DNA from: JAEZBP01 sp963832725
Lineage (GTDB): Bacteria; Myxococcota_A; Polyangia; Polyangiales; Sandaracinaceae
NCBI GenBank assembly: GCA_963832725.1
Contig: CAWHVG010000007.1
Span: 248,001-312,000 of the forward strand
Length of the DNA: 64,000 bases
Reading direction: 5' to 3'
The notes beneath the pieces are model-generated. The model made no database searches and had not been told where the DNA came from. It was given only the letters and a program-made list of their open reading frames with translations. A program made the translations under genes and the position numbers. Shown here piece by piece: positions 45,490-56,214 of the stretch. Position 1 is the first letter of the stretch. Each line of letters opens with the position of its first letter.

Positions 45490-48249
45490 TCATGACTTGA
45501 TCTTCACCTGCGTTGCGGCGTCGATCTCCGTGTTACCAGAGGTGGCGTTGAGCTTGACGACCGGTCCCGCGATCGTGACGCCGCTGGTGTCGATCGTGAC
45601 CGTGGATCCACCAACGCTGAGCACGATGCTCTTCTTCGCGGTTATCTGCACATCAGTCGCGTCCACCTTGTAGGTGGTGTCCGCTTTCATCTCAGTGTTC
45701 GCGGTGGAGTGCACTTGGAGCAATCCGCCCGGCGCCGCGGTGTAGTGGACGCCATCGCTTCCTTGGCCCGACTTGAGCTGGATCCGGCCCGTAGTGTCCA
45801 AATACGCTGCGTTGTCCAGGTAGAATACGTGGTCATCGTTTTGCGTGACCTTGAACTCACCTTTGGTGTCGATGTCCCACTTGCCAGTGGACACGCTCGT
45901 CTTCTTGTCACCCGTCGTGACGATTAACTCATCTTTCGGTCCCTCCACGACCTCCTTGCGGTTCTTTTTGACGATGAGAGTGTCGTCGCCACCGTCCGGG
46001 CCGACCGTGGTGACGCGGTCACCTTTGATCGTGTTCTTTTCGTCGACGTCGACCGTCTTGGTGCGGTCGTTCTTGACGTGCAGCGTCTGGTCATGACCGA
46101 TGGTCTCGGTCTGATCGACGTCCACGGTGTTGGTCTGATCGTGCTTGACGTGGGTCGTATGATCGTGCTCGACGACTTCGTTGAAGTCCTTCTGGGCGTG
46201 GATGTAGACCTCTTCGCTGCCGGCCTTGTCCTCGAAGCGGAGCTCGTTCGAGCCGCCTCCCCCCAGTGAGCTGTTGGTCTTGATGGTGCTCTTGGTCTTC
46301 TCGTCCGGGAGGTCGTAGGGGGGGATGTTCTCGCCGTTGTAGAGGCACCCCGTGACCACCGGCCGGTCGGGGTCGCCGCCGAGGAAGCTGACGATGACCT
46401 CCATCCCCACCCGCGGGATGAACATCATCCCCCAGTTCTTGCCGGCCCAGCCCTGCGCGACGCGGATCCACGCGGTCGAGTGGGAGTCGTTCTGGCCGAG
46501 CCGATCCCAATGGAACTGCACCTTCACCCGACCGTGCACGTCGGTGTGGATCTCCTCGCCCTGGTCACCCGTCACCGTGGCCGTCTCCGGGCCCGGCATG
46601 AGGCGCCGCGCGGGACGTGCCGGCCGGTAGGGGACGTCGACGGGGATGACCTCGAGCGTGTTCTGGATTCTCCGCCGTGCTCGCCGGTGGTCCCGTTCCC
46701 GGTGACCGAGACGATCAAATATCGGTCGTCGCCTTCCTCCGAGTTCACGAGCTCGAAGGTGCGGCCCGGGACCGCCGTCACGACGGTGGTCTGAACGGTC
46801 CAGCTTCGCCGCGCGATGTCGAGACGCTCGGAGTGCATGCGCGAGCGCCGCTCGGCGTCGTGCGCCCGGTAATGCCGCGCCCCCTCGTCGTACTCGTCGT
46901 GACGGACCGGGGTGGTCGTGGTCGTAGACCTCGAGCGGGTGGGTGTTCCAGGTGCCCCGGCCGGTACGCCCGTGCTCGACGTTCAGCGCAGGGTTGGTCC
47001 AGTCACGGCCGCGGACGGTCGCGTCGGTCGGCCCGATCCGCTCGGTGCGGTGAAAACCGAACGCGCAGTCGTGGCCCTGGGTCCGCTCCTCATTGTCCTC
47101 CCACTCGATCTGGCCGTCGTGGGGGCCTTCGATGTGCGGGCGATTGTCGTTGCTGTCCGCCAGGACGAGCACCTCGTGGTGCGCGTCCGCGTCGTCGTGA
47201 TCGAAGTAGAAGAAGATGCCCTCTTCGTCGAGGAGCCGCGAGATGAACTCGTAGTGCGACTCGCGGTGCTGAACCAGGTACTCGTGTGGCTGGTACTCCT
47301 GCGTCAGCTCCATCCGCACGTCCCGAAAGCGCTGCTGCAGGAACTCCTTCACGACCTTCACGACGAGGTCGGGCACCTTCTCCTGCTGATAGATGCGGGA
47401 GTCCTGCCCCTGGGAGAGCAGCCAGAGCGCGGGGACCACTTCGACCCGCACCCGGTGCTCCTCGTTGAGCCGGGTGATCTCCGCCTCGCGTATGATGCCT
47501 CGGATCGAGCGCTGGGCTTCGCCTCGCTCCATCGTCAAGTGGACGTCCTTGTCGAGGATATCCAGCTCGTCGATGTGATGCTCGAGCTCGTAGCGTGCTT
47601 CGATCACGGTCGTCGTCAGCCGCCCGATGCCGTCGTCGAAGTGGACATGGCGGACGTGGAATTCCACGTCGTCGTTGCCGGTGATGGTCAGGTGGAACTC
47701 GACCTCTTGGCGCGGGTTCACCATCTGCTCGACGATGTGCTCGGCGCCCTCGACCAGATGGCCGAGCCCCCGGGCGGCCCGACCGACCCCCTCGGCCACC
47801 TTGCCGATGTCCTCGACGATGCGGCGCGCGCCTTCGTCGGGGATGACCGCCGAGATCGCTTCGGTCGCGCTGCCGATGACGTCGCCACCATCGCCGAGGC
47901 CGTCGCCGAGGCCGGCGGCGCCTTCGCCGACGTCGCCGTGCTCGAAGCCGTCGATTCCCTTCTTCAGGTGCTCGGCGGCTTCGGTGGTCTGCTTGACGGC
48001 TTCGGCGGCGTGCTCGCCGGAGCGGAGCGCGTCGACGGCCGGATTGTGCTGCTCCGAGGACGAGTCGCTGGATCCATCGGAGCCGTCGCCGCCCTCGTCG
48101 GGCTTCTTGCCGAGGTCGTCGGCTGCCTCGACGGTGTCCGCGAGGCCGCCGAACATGTCGCTGGCGCCACCGGCCGCGTCACCGAGGTCGTTGTTCTCGT
48201 GGTCGTGGCCACCCGCTCCCCCGCCGTCGTCCCCGCCTTGCTCGCTCAT
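45490..48249 (-). CDS. vgrG: VgrG spike protein with long N-terminal extension (two frameshifts)
   Basis: T6SS tip protein of about 919 residues. The first 190 residues are unusual: an acidic, Gly-rich stretch (MSEQGGDDGGGAGGHDHENN) and helical Ala/Gly/Glu segments (HAAEAVKQTTEAAEHLKKGI). Then comes the gp27-like VgrG base (EVEFHLTITGNDDVEFHVRH, YLVQHRESHYEFISRLLDEE, GIFFYFDHDD). The gp5-like OB domain has GEEIHTDVHGRVKVQFHWDR, STAWIRVAQGWAGKNWGMMF and IPRVGMEVIVSFLGGDPDRP. A beta-helix with HDQTNTVDVDQTETIGHDQT-type repeats ends the protein. The middle (46660-46920) is in another frame, so two compensating breaks occur. GGAGAGGAG precedes the ATG at 48249. It heads the cargo operon. Confidence 0.88.
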   Translation of the reverse strand: MSEQGGDDGGGAGGHDHENNDLGDAAGGASDMFGGLADTVEAADDLGKKPDEGGDGSDGSSDSSSEQHNPAVDALRSGEHAAEAVKQTTEAAEHLKKGIDGFEHGDVGEGAAGLGDGLGDGGDVIGSATEAISAVIPDEGARRIVEDIGKVAEGVGRAARGLGHLVEGAEHIVEQMVNPRQEVEFHLTITGNDDVEFHVRHVHFDDGIGRLTTTVIEARYELEHHIDELDILDKDVHLTMERGEAQRSIRGIIREAEITRLNEEHRVRVEVVPALWLLSQGQDSRIYQQEKVPDLVVKVVKEFLQQRFRDVRMELTQEYQPHEYLVQHRESHYEFISRLLDEEGIFFYFDHDDADAHHEVLVLADSNDNRPHIEGPHDGQIEWEDNEERTQGHDCAFGFHRTERIGPTDATVRGRDWTNPALNVEHGRTGRGTWNTHPLEVYDHDHPGPSRRVRRGGAALPGARRRAALAHALRASRHRAAKLDRSDHRRDGGPGPHLRARELGGRRRPIFDRLGHRERDHRRARRRIQNTLEVIPVDVPYRPARPARRLMPGPETATVTGDQGEEIHTDVHGRVKVQFHWDRLGQNDSHSTAWIRVAQGWAGKNWGMMFIPRVGMEVIVSFLGGDPDRPVVTGCLYNGENIPPYDLPDEKTKSTIKTNSSLGGGGSNELRFEDKAGSEEVYIHAQKDFNEVVEHDHTTHVKHDQTNTVDVDQTETIGHDQTLHVKNDRTKTVDVDEKNTIKGDRVTTVGPDGGDDTLIVKKNRKEVVEGPKDELIVTTGDKKTSVSTGKWDIDTKGEFKVTQNDDHVFYLDNAAYLDTTGRIQLKSGQGSDGVHYTAAPGGLLQVHSTANTEMKADTTYKVDATDVQITAKKSIVLSVGGSTVTIDTSGVTIAGPVVKLNATSGNTEIDAATQVKIKS

Positions 48250-48613
48250 GTGGCTCCTCTCCGCGGCCCCGCCAAGTTCCGTTCGGCGGCAACCGTCACC
48301 TTTTCGGCCGCTTCCTCGCTCGGTTGCGTCTGTCGCGTCCGTTTTCCGGCCCCGACAACGCGAGTCGGTCAGCCAGGACGTCTTCTGGGGCTTCGGTCCG
48401 AACGCGCGACGAGCATACGGGATGGCATCGCGCGATGACCAGACGAGCGCGGAACCGACCGGCGTGGGCACGCTCGTCGATCGGACTGGAATGCGCGTCT
48501 ACCGGTCATCACGCTCCGCATCCGTGCGTGGGTGCGCTCGCCCGCTCGCCTCACCCCGCGACGCCCGACGCTTTCTGGACGCGCGACGCCTCGCCGTGGA
48601 AGGTGGGGCGTCC
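48250..48613. other. Divergent intergenic region, no gene seen
   Basis: The 364 bp between vgrG (minus) and the ftsB-like gene (plus) should hold the promoters of both. Open frames here lack ribosome sites and family resemblance. No convincing -35/-10 pair could be defined by eye. Confidence 0.5.
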
Positions 48614-48907
48614 ATGTCTCGATTCGGTCGCGCCGTCGCTTGGATGCTGCCTTTCGGGCTCTTGATCGTCTCGATCGTGAGCGTGCCGCTCGGGATCCTC
48701 GATGAGCAGGGGCTGCCCCGCTACCGGGCGCTCAAGAGCGAGCTGGCCGAGGTGCAGCGCATCAACGGGCGGCTGCGGCACGACGTGGAGCAGCTCCAGC
48801 GGGACGTGGAGGGCCTCCGCCACGACCCGAGCACCATCGAGCGCATCGCCCGCGACGAGCTGGGGATGATCCGAGAGGACGAGATCCTCTTCCAGTTCCC
48901 GAACTGA
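48614..48907 (+). CDS. ftsB: FtsB/DivIC-like septum formation initiator protein
   Basis: A 97-residue single-pass membrane protein. Cytoplasmic N-terminus MSRFGRAVAW, transmembrane helix MLPFGLLIVSIVSVPLGIL, then a coiled coil (RYRALKSELAEVQRINGRLR, HDVEQLQRDVEGLRHDP) and the conserved end ERIARDELGMIREDEILFQF. This is the DivIC/FtsB layout, including the ARxELGMxRxxExxF C-terminal motif. FtsB links to FtsL and FtsQ in the divisome. It is 82 bp upstream of hrcA on the same strand. GGTGGGG lies upstream of the ATG. Confidence 0.87.
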   Translation: MSRFGRAVAWMLPFGLLIVSIVSVPLGILDEQGLPRYRALKSELAEVQRINGRLRHDVEQLQRDVEGLRHDPSTIERIARDELGMIREDEILFQFPN

Positions 48908-48956
48908 GGTCGCCCGCCGAGGAGCCTCGTGCAGGAGCGGCGCCTCACTGCCCTGC

Positions 48957-48985
48957 TTGACACCTGGCGAGCGTCTTCTTATCCC
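48957..48985 (+). promoter_or_regulatory. Possible promoter before hrcA
   Basis: TTGACA at 48957-48962 and TATCCC at 48980-48985 are separated by 17 bp, but the -10 lies only 3 bp before the hrcA ATG, so a start here would make a nearly leaderless mRNA. CTTGACA...CCCGCCAT also loosely resembles a heat-shock sigma-32 promoter. No CIRCE inverted repeat was found near hrcA or grpE. Confidence 0.22.
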
Positions 48986-48988
48986 GCC

Positions 48989-50072
48989 ATGAGCGTGACC
49001 AGCATTCGACTGCCGCAACCGGAGCTGCCGTTTCGCGCGCGGAAGATTCTGTACGCGGTCATCACGGAGTACATCGCCACGGGCGAGCCGGTCGGCTCCC
49101 GGCGGCTGGCCAAGCGCTACGGGATCAACCTGTCGCCGGCCACCATCCGGAACGTTCTCGCCGACCTGACCGACGCCGGCTACCTCGGGCAGCCCCACAC
49201 CAGCGCCGGGCGGGTGCCCACCGAGCGGGGGTTTCGGGTGTTCGTGGACGCGCTCATCCAGATGCGCGAGGTCACGACCGAGGACCGCGACGCGGTGGTG
49301 GAGCGCATGCGCGATCTGCGCCCGGGCGTGGACGACCTGGTCCGCGAGGCGGGGCGCCTTCTGGCCGCGATGTCGGGCGCGGCCGCCGTGGTCACCCGCC
49401 CGCGCGCCGACAGCGAGCCGCTGGCCCAGATCCGTTTCATGGATTCTCAGGCCCGGCGAGCTCCTCGCGCTGGTCATCACCCGCGCCGGCGCCATCCAGA
49501 ACCGAGTCGTCCGGGGCGTGGCGTCGCTCGGGCCCAGCGAGCTGGAGCGGCTGAACAACTACCTGGCCGAGAAGGTGGCCGGCCGAACGCTGGCCGAGGT
49601 CCGGGCCACCCTGGCCGCCGAGATGGACGACGAGCGGGGCAACGTCCGGGTCCTCCGGGAGCACGCCAAGCTCTTCATCGAGGCCGCCACGGCGGGCACC
49701 GACGCGCCGGGCGAGGTCGTGATCGAGGGCCACACCGCCCTCTTCGATCGTCCCGAGTTCAGCGACGCCGAAAAGATCCGTCGCTATTTGCGCACCTTCG
49801 ACGAAAAAGAGCGCCTGCTCTCGCTCCTCGATCAGACCCTGGCGGCCGGCGGCGTGCAGGTGCTGATCGGCTCCGAGACCGAGCTCGACGGAGTGCCGGA
49901 CATCAGCCTGATCAGCGCCAACTACAAGCGAGGCGGGGTCAGCGCGGGCACGCTGGGCATCATCGGCCCCACCCGGATGGACTACGGGAAGGTGGTCCCG
50001 CTGGTGGGGTTCACGGCCCAGGTCATGAGCGCGCTGCTCGACGGCGGGAGCCCGGACGACGAGGAAGAGTAG
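48989..50072 (+). CDS. hrcA: Heat-inducible transcription repressor HrcA (one frameshift)
   Basis: Repressor of heat-shock genes that binds CIRCE operators. The N-terminal winged helix reads LPFRARKILYAVITEYIATG, EPVGSRRLAKRYGINLSPAT and IRNVLADLTDAGYLGQPHTS, then AGRVPTERGFRVFVD. After a break near 49445-49455 the rest continues in another frame: GELLALVITRAGAIQNRVVR, RYLRTFDEKERLLSLLDQTL, VLIGSETELDGVPDISLISA and TLGIIGPTRMDYGKVVPLVG, the HrcA C-terminal signature. Corrected length of about 360 residues is normal. It lies directly upstream of grpE and dnaK. No CIRCE element is visible, so the target may be elsewhere. Confidence 0.92.
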
Positions 50073-50158
50073 CCGCGTGCGGAATCTCTGACACAATCGC
50101 TCCCCCGGACTAGGATCCGGCTCCCCCGGACGTATCGAGACCGCACGGAGAAGAACGC

Positions 50159-50725
50159 GTGAGCGACGTCGACCAGAAGACGCCCGACGAGACCGAAGTC
50201 GAGAACGCCGTGCCCGCGGAGGCCAGCGCAGACCCCGCTCGGGACGGCGAGGCGGCCGAGCCCTCGCCGCTCGAGCAGCTCCAGGCCGAGCGCGACAAGC
50301 TCAAGGACCAGCTCCTCCGGACCGCTGCGGACTTCGACAACTTCCGCAAGCGCAGCCGCAAGGACGTCGAGCAGGCCGAGCGAAAGGGCAAGGAGGACAT
50401 CCTCCGCGAGCTCTTGCCGGTCTTCGACAACCTCGAGCGCGCCCTCGACGCAGCCCGCGGCCCCACCGACGTGAACGCGATCCAGCAGGGCGTCGAGATG
50501 GTCCTCAAGCTCTTCGAGGACACGGCCTCGCGCATCGGCCTCGAGCGGGTCGCCGCCGTCGGCGAGCGCTTCGACCCGAACCTCCACGACGCCTTCCAGC
50601 AGCAGGCCACCGACGAACACCCGCCGGGCACCATCGTGGCCGAGTACCAGCCCGGGTATCGGCTGGGCGAGCGCCTCATTCGGCCGGCGATGGTGGTCGT
50701 CGCCAAGAAGCCCGAGAACGGCTGA
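50159..50725 (+). CDS. grpE: GrpE nucleotide exchange factor
   Basis: Co-chaperone that releases ADP from DnaK; 188 residues. An acidic N-terminus, then the long dimerisation helix (PLEQLQAERDKLKDQLLRTA, ADFDNFRKRSRKDVEQ), the four-helix part (EDILRELLPVFDNLERALDA) and the beta domain RFDPNLHDAFQQQATDEHPP, GTIVAEYQPGYRLGERLIRP, AMVVVAK, all family signatures. The frame is intact. A GTG start at 50159 has GGAGAAG upstream. It sits between hrcA and dnaK as in many bacteria. Confidence 0.96.
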   Translation: MSDVDQKTPDETEVENAVPAEASADPARDGEAAEPSPLEQLQAERDKLKDQLLRTAADFDNFRKRSRKDVEQAERKGKEDILRELLPVFDNLERALDAARGPTDVNAIQQGVEMVLKLFEDTASRIGLERVAAVGERFDPNLHDAFQQQATDEHPPGTIVAEYQPGYRLGERLIRPAMVVVAKKPENG

Positions 50726-50781
50726 CGGTTGACCTGCGCGTCCCGTATGCGGATCCTCCAGAGCCGGGGAGCCGGGGAGCG

Positions 50782-52596
<1,815 letters not shown>

Positions 52597-52622
52597 GAAT
52601 CGGTCCGAGGAGGACCTCCCCC

Positions 52623-53495
52623 ATGCGCACGCTGGTCCCTCTGCTGCTGGTGGCGGTGATCGCCGCCCCGGCAACGTCTGCTTTTGCTCAACGACCGCGG
52701 CCCTCCGCCGCCGTGCTCGCGACCCAGGCGCCCGACGAGGAGACGTCCGGCGCGCTCGACCGCATGATCCGCGCTCGGCTGGACGGGCTGGACGTGGCGC
52801 GGACCGCGAGTGGGGTGGCGCTGGACCTCTCCGAGGTGCAGCTCGCGCTCGGATGCACGGGCGAGACGGTGGAGTGCCTCTCGCCCGTCGCGGACGAGCT
52901 CTCGGTGCAGCTCCTGCTCATCCCGACGCTCGACGAGAACGACGGCCACCTCATGCTGACCATCGCGCTCTTCGACCGGCAAGCCGAGACCATCCGGCGG
53001 GTGGTTCGGGAGACGTCGGGTGATCAGGCACGGGCCGATCTCTTGGCCTCGGTCGATGGCGCGCTCCGCGAGCTCTTCGATCTGCCGGCCCCCGAACCGG
53101 AGCCGGTCGCGACACCCGCGCCCGCGAGCCCGCCGGCCACTCCGACCGCTCACGGTCCGAGCCCGGCGTCGTTCGTGGTCATGGGCGTCGGCGTCGTCGC
53201 CGTGGGAGTGGCGATCGGGATGTCGGTCGCGTTCCTCGACGCGCGCTCTCAGTGGCGGATGGCCCGGCCGACCGACGTCGCGAGCGTGGACGCGGCCAAC
53301 GCCGCCTTCGACCGCGCACAGAGCTTCGCCATCGCCGCCGACGTGCTCTACGTGGCCGGCGGGCTGGCCATCGCGGCCGGGCTGACGTGGCTCCTGGTGG
53401 ACGTCCTCGGCTCCGACGGAGAGACGCAGGTCGCGCCCGTCGTCGGGCCGAACACGGTCGGATTGGTGGCCCGTGGCCGCTGGGGGGCGCGATGA
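52623..53495 (+). CDS. Secreted/membrane hypothetical protein with signal peptide and two helices
   Basis: A 290-residue protein seen in several myxobacteria as a conserved hypothetical. A signal peptide (LVPLLLVAVIAAPATSAFAQ) is followed by a globular region (ALDRMIRARLDGLDVARTAS, VQLLLIPTLDENDGHLMLTI, REVVRETSG-like), a Pro/Ala linker (PAPEPEPVATPAPASPPATP) and two hydrophobic helices near the C-terminus (ASFVVMGVGVVAVGVAIGMS, VLYVAGGLAIAAGLTWLLVD). The N-terminal part resembles proteins that sum gene-product ages or TPR partners, but this is weak. It starts 27 bp after dnaK and overlaps the following gene by ATGA, so the two are coupled. Confidence 0.75.
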   Translation: MRTLVPLLLVAVIAAPATSAFAQRPRPSAAVLATQAPDEETSGALDRMIRARLDGLDVARTASGVALDLSEVQLALGCTGETVECLSPVADELSVQLLLIPTLDENDGHLMLTIALFDRQAETIRRVVRETSGDQARADLLASVDGALRELFDLPAPEPEPVATPAPASPPATPTAHGPSPASFVVMGVGVVAVGVAIGMSVAFLDARSQWRMARPTDVASVDAANAAFDRAQSFAIAADVLYVAGGLAIAAGLTWLLVDVLGSDGETQVAPVVGPNTVGLVARGRWGAR

Positions 53496-54580
53496 GGGCC
53501 GCTTGGATGTGCGCGCTGGCGCTGGCGGTCGCCGGCTGCACGGTCGCCCGAAGCGAGAACCCGGCCTGGGGCTGCGAAAGCGACGCCGACTGCGATGGCG
53601 GCACCTGCCACGGCGGCTTCTGTCTCTCCGGCCCGAGGCAGGACGCCGGGGCCGGCTGTGACGGAGGCGCTTGCTCGGCTGGCTGCGGGAACTCCTGCGC
53701 GGTCGGCGAAACGTGCTGCGGGACGAGCTCGGGCGGACAGGAGTGCGCCAACCTAGGCAGCTCGCCCGACCACTGCGGCGATTGCGGAACCCGATGCGAC
53801 GCGGGGCAGGCGTGTTGTGGCTCCGACGGCTGCATCGACGTGCAGGCCGACTCGAACAACTGCGGCGCGTGCGGGAACGTGTGCCAGAGCGGTCAGCTCT
53901 GTTGCGGCGGGCTCTGCATCAACCCGAGGTCGAGCAACGATCACTGCGGGACCTGCGACGTCTCCTGCGACGGCACGGACACGTCGACCTGCTGCCCGGC
54001 GGCGAGCGACGGGACGGTCGGCTGCCACGCCTCGAGCGCCTGCGCGACCTGCGCCGGATGCGATCAGCCAGGCCAGCTCTGTTGCGGCGGGAGCTGTGTC
54101 GACAGGACGACGGACGGAGCCAACTGCGGCGCCTGCGGCATGGCCTGCGCGGCCGACCAGCGTTGCTGTGGAGGCTCGTGCGTGTCCCTCCACGACGCGT
54201 GCACCAGCTGCGACGATCATTGCGGCGGCTCCCAGCTCTGCTGCGCCGCAGGCTGCCTCGACGTGGACACCGCGCACTGCGGCGGCTGCGACGTCGTGTG
54301 CGGGTCTGGGCAGGAGTGCTGCTCCACCGGATGCACCGACCTCTCGACCAACGCCGCGAACTGCGGGAGCTGCGGGCACCCCTGCGGTGACGGCGAGGCG
54401 TGCGCCAACGGTCATTGCTGCGCCACGGGCACCACCTACTGCGACGGCCAGGGGTGTGTGCCGCTCACGACCGATTCGAACTGCGGCGCGTGCGGCCATA
54501 CGTGCGCCGGTCTTGGCTGCAGCTGCCGTTCCCGCAGCAGCGGCTACCAATGCCTCACCATTGGGCTCCTCGGTTGCTGA
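53492..54580 (+). CDS. Cys-rich repeat lipoprotein
   Basis: A 362-residue lipoprotein. The signal CALALAVAGC ends in a lipobox. The mature part carries about seven Cys repeats with cores NCGACGNVC, NCGACGMAC, HCGGCDVVC, NCGSCGHPC and NCGACGHTC separated by QLCCGG or CCGGSC motifs. The spacing gives paired disulphides like short knottin modules. Similar myxobacterial proteins are often mislabelled tryptophan synthase alpha chain in databases; there is no similarity to that enzyme here. It is likely a surface or adhesin protein. The ATG overlaps the preceding stop (ATGA). Confidence 0.82.
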   Translation: MRAAWMCALALAVAGCTVARSENPAWGCESDADCDGGTCHGGFCLSGPRQDAGAGCDGGACSAGCGNSCAVGETCCGTSSGGQECANLGSSPDHCGDCGTRCDAGQACCGSDGCIDVQADSNNCGACGNVCQSGQLCCGGLCINPRSSNDHCGTCDVSCDGTDTSTCCPAASDGTVGCHASSACATCAGCDQPGQLCCGGSCVDRTTDGANCGACGMACAADQRCCGGSCVSLHDACTSCDDHCGGSQLCCAAGCLDVDTAHCGGCDVVCGSGQECCSTGCTDLSTNAANCGSCGHPCGDGEACANGHCCATGTTYCDGQGCVPLTTDSNCGACGHTCAGLGCSCRSRSSGYQCLTIGLLGC

Positions 54581-54625
54581 GCTCGCCGCGACCTCGGGTC
54601 GCAGCCGAGCGGTCATCGACCGGCG

Positions 54626-55189
54626 CTACGCCCAGGCGATTCCGTACACCGCGGAGCCGGGTCGGTCCTGGGGCTCGAGCTTGACGTAGGCGGTCTGCGC
54701 GAAGAGCTCGGTCGCCCCCTTCATCAGCCCGACCAGCGCCCCTCGCCAATAGCCGATGTTCGCCAGCGCGTTGCCCTCGATGGTGATGTGGGCGTCCTTC
54801 GGACCGACGCGGGTCACGGCGATGGAATCCCCTCGGTACATGCGGCCCCAGATGCCGTCGAGCCAATCGAGCACGCTCCACGGCGTGATGCCGGTCGAAC
54901 GCGCGAGGCGCGCGAAGCTCCCCCAGAGCGCGCCCTCGAGGCGTTGGCCGACGACGTTGCCGACTTTCTGCATCTCGGCCGGTGGCAGGCGCAGCGCGTC
55001 GGCGGCGCCGTAGTGGGCCGCCGCCAGCGCCACCGGCAGCCACTGGCTGGCCATGGTGGCCTCCCGCAGCCTGGACTCCCCATCGTCGCCGAGCGCTTCG
55101 AGGTAGCGCGCTTCGTGGCCGAGCTTGAACAGGCCCTCGCGAGAGGACGCCAGGAGCGTGCTTCGAACCGTGAGTGACTCCGCGACCAT
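54626..55189 (-). CDS. Conserved hypothetical protein, possibly DUF2378-like
   Basis: A 187-residue cytoplasmic protein with no clear family. It reads LFKLGHEARYLEALGDDGES, WLPVALAAAHYGAADALRLP, EMQKVGNVVGQRLEGALWGS, GITPWSVLDWLDGIWGRMYR, then ALANIGYWRGALVGLMKGAT. The layout of an alpha-helical N-terminal half and a Gly/Trp-rich second half recalls DUF2378 (the myxobacterial TIGR02265 group), but the resemblance is weak. It lies alone between the Cys-rich lipoprotein, in convergent orientation, and the HPt-REC gene. Confidence 0.62.
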   Translation of the reverse strand: MVAESLTVRSTLLASSREGLFKLGHEARYLEALGDDGESRLREATMASQWLPVALAAAHYGAADALRLPPAEMQKVGNVVGQRLEGALWGSFARLARSTGITPWSVLDWLDGIWGRMYRGDSIAVTRVGPKDAHITIEGNALANIGYWRGALVGLMKGATELFAQTAYVKLEPQDRPGSAVYGIAWA

Positions 55190-55316
55190 GACTCAAACCG
55201 GCTATAGCAGGAACCGGCCCGGCGGGCGTGGAAGTGGTGGTGGGCAGCTCGCGAACACGCGGTGTTCGTGTTCATGGTTGATGGGTTGATCAATGTTGAT
55301 CGACGTTGATCGGTCA

Positions 55317-56099
55317 TCAAGCTATCGTCGGCTTCGCGTCCTGCATGAACGCGACGAGCGCGTCGATCAGCGCGGCCGGGCGGAAGGGCTTGCGCAGCCA
55401 GACCCGGCGCGGGTCGTCGGGCAGCTCCCAGCCCAGCTCCTCGGCCGTGGCTGCCGACAGGATGGCGATCCGGAGCTCCGGCCCCACGTCGCGCCGCACC
55501 GCTCGGTAGAGATCCAGCCCGCTGACCTCGGGCATCATGGCGTCGACGACGAGCAGGTCCACTCCGCCTTGGCGGACGCGTTCCATGGCCCGGGCGGGGT
55601 CCTCGGTCACCTCTGCGTCGCAGCCGCCCACCTGCTCGAGCGTGATGGTCAAGAGGCGCCGCATCGTCTCGTCGTCGTCGAGCGCGACCACCTTGCCGCC
55701 GAGCTTCGGTGCCGGTTTCGGCGCGTGTCGCGCGGCAGGTTCGTTCGTCGGACGCGCAGCCGGCTCCGCGGCTCGCCTCCGCGCGCGTCGCCCCACGACC
55801 TCGGCGGCGTCGGCCAATCGCGATGCGTCTTCGGAGAGCGCGTGATCCGTCGCCGAGGCCGTCGCGTCCTCGACTCGAGCGGCGAGCTCCGAGAGCGGCG
55901 GATGGCCCGCCGAGCCCGCGACGCCGCGCAGCTTGTGGGCCGCCCGCCGCAGCGCGTCCCGTGCGCTCGCGTCGCCCGCCGCCACGCGTCCGGCGAGCCC
56001 GCGCAGCTCGTCCGCGCGCTCCACGAACCCCTCTTCGGTCGCGCGCGCCAGCATCGCCAGCCGCGCCTCCAGCTCTGCCAGCTTCGGTTTTCCAGTCAT
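55317..56099 (-). CDS. HPt-REC signalling protein
   Basis: A 260-residue phosphorelay protein. The N-terminal HPt domain has the phospho-accepting His in RRAAHKLRGVAGSAGHPPLS, matching the HxLKGxAxxxG pattern. An Ala/Pro/Arg linker leads to a C-terminal receiver with the acidic pair in VVALDDDETMRR, the Asp in LLVVDAMMPEVSG, Ser/Thr at AILSAAT and Lys in WLRKPFRP. It could pass phosphate from a kinase to a regulator and act as a sink. It is divergent from a kinase-REC gene 115 bp away. The ATG at 56099 is chosen because it starts the compact HPt domain. Confidence 0.83.
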   Translation of the reverse strand: MTGKPKLAELEARLAMLARATEEGFVERADELRGLAGRVAAGDASARDALRRAAHKLRGVAGSAGHPPLSELAARVEDATASATDHALSEDASRLADAAEVVGRRARRRAAEPAARPTNEPAARHAPKPAPKLGGKVVALDDDETMRRLLTITLEQVGGCDAEVTEDPARAMERVRQGGVDLLVVDAMMPEVSGLDLYRAVRRDVGPELRIAILSAATAEELGWELPDDPRRVWLRKPFRPAALIDALVAFMQDAKPTIA

Positions 56100-56214
56100 C
56101 CGCCGTCGGGGATCGTCGCACACGACGCCGAGCCTGGCGACTTGGCCCATGTCCTCACCAATGATCGAGAATCGTTGCGCATTTTCCCGTGAACGTGCAC
56201 GCTCGACGAGCGCG

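Noticed and set aside
53492..54580. Tryptophan synthase alpha chain
   Set aside because: Such Cys-repeat lipoproteins are often given this label in databases, but the sequence has only NCGACG-type Cys repeats and no TIM-barrel motifs.
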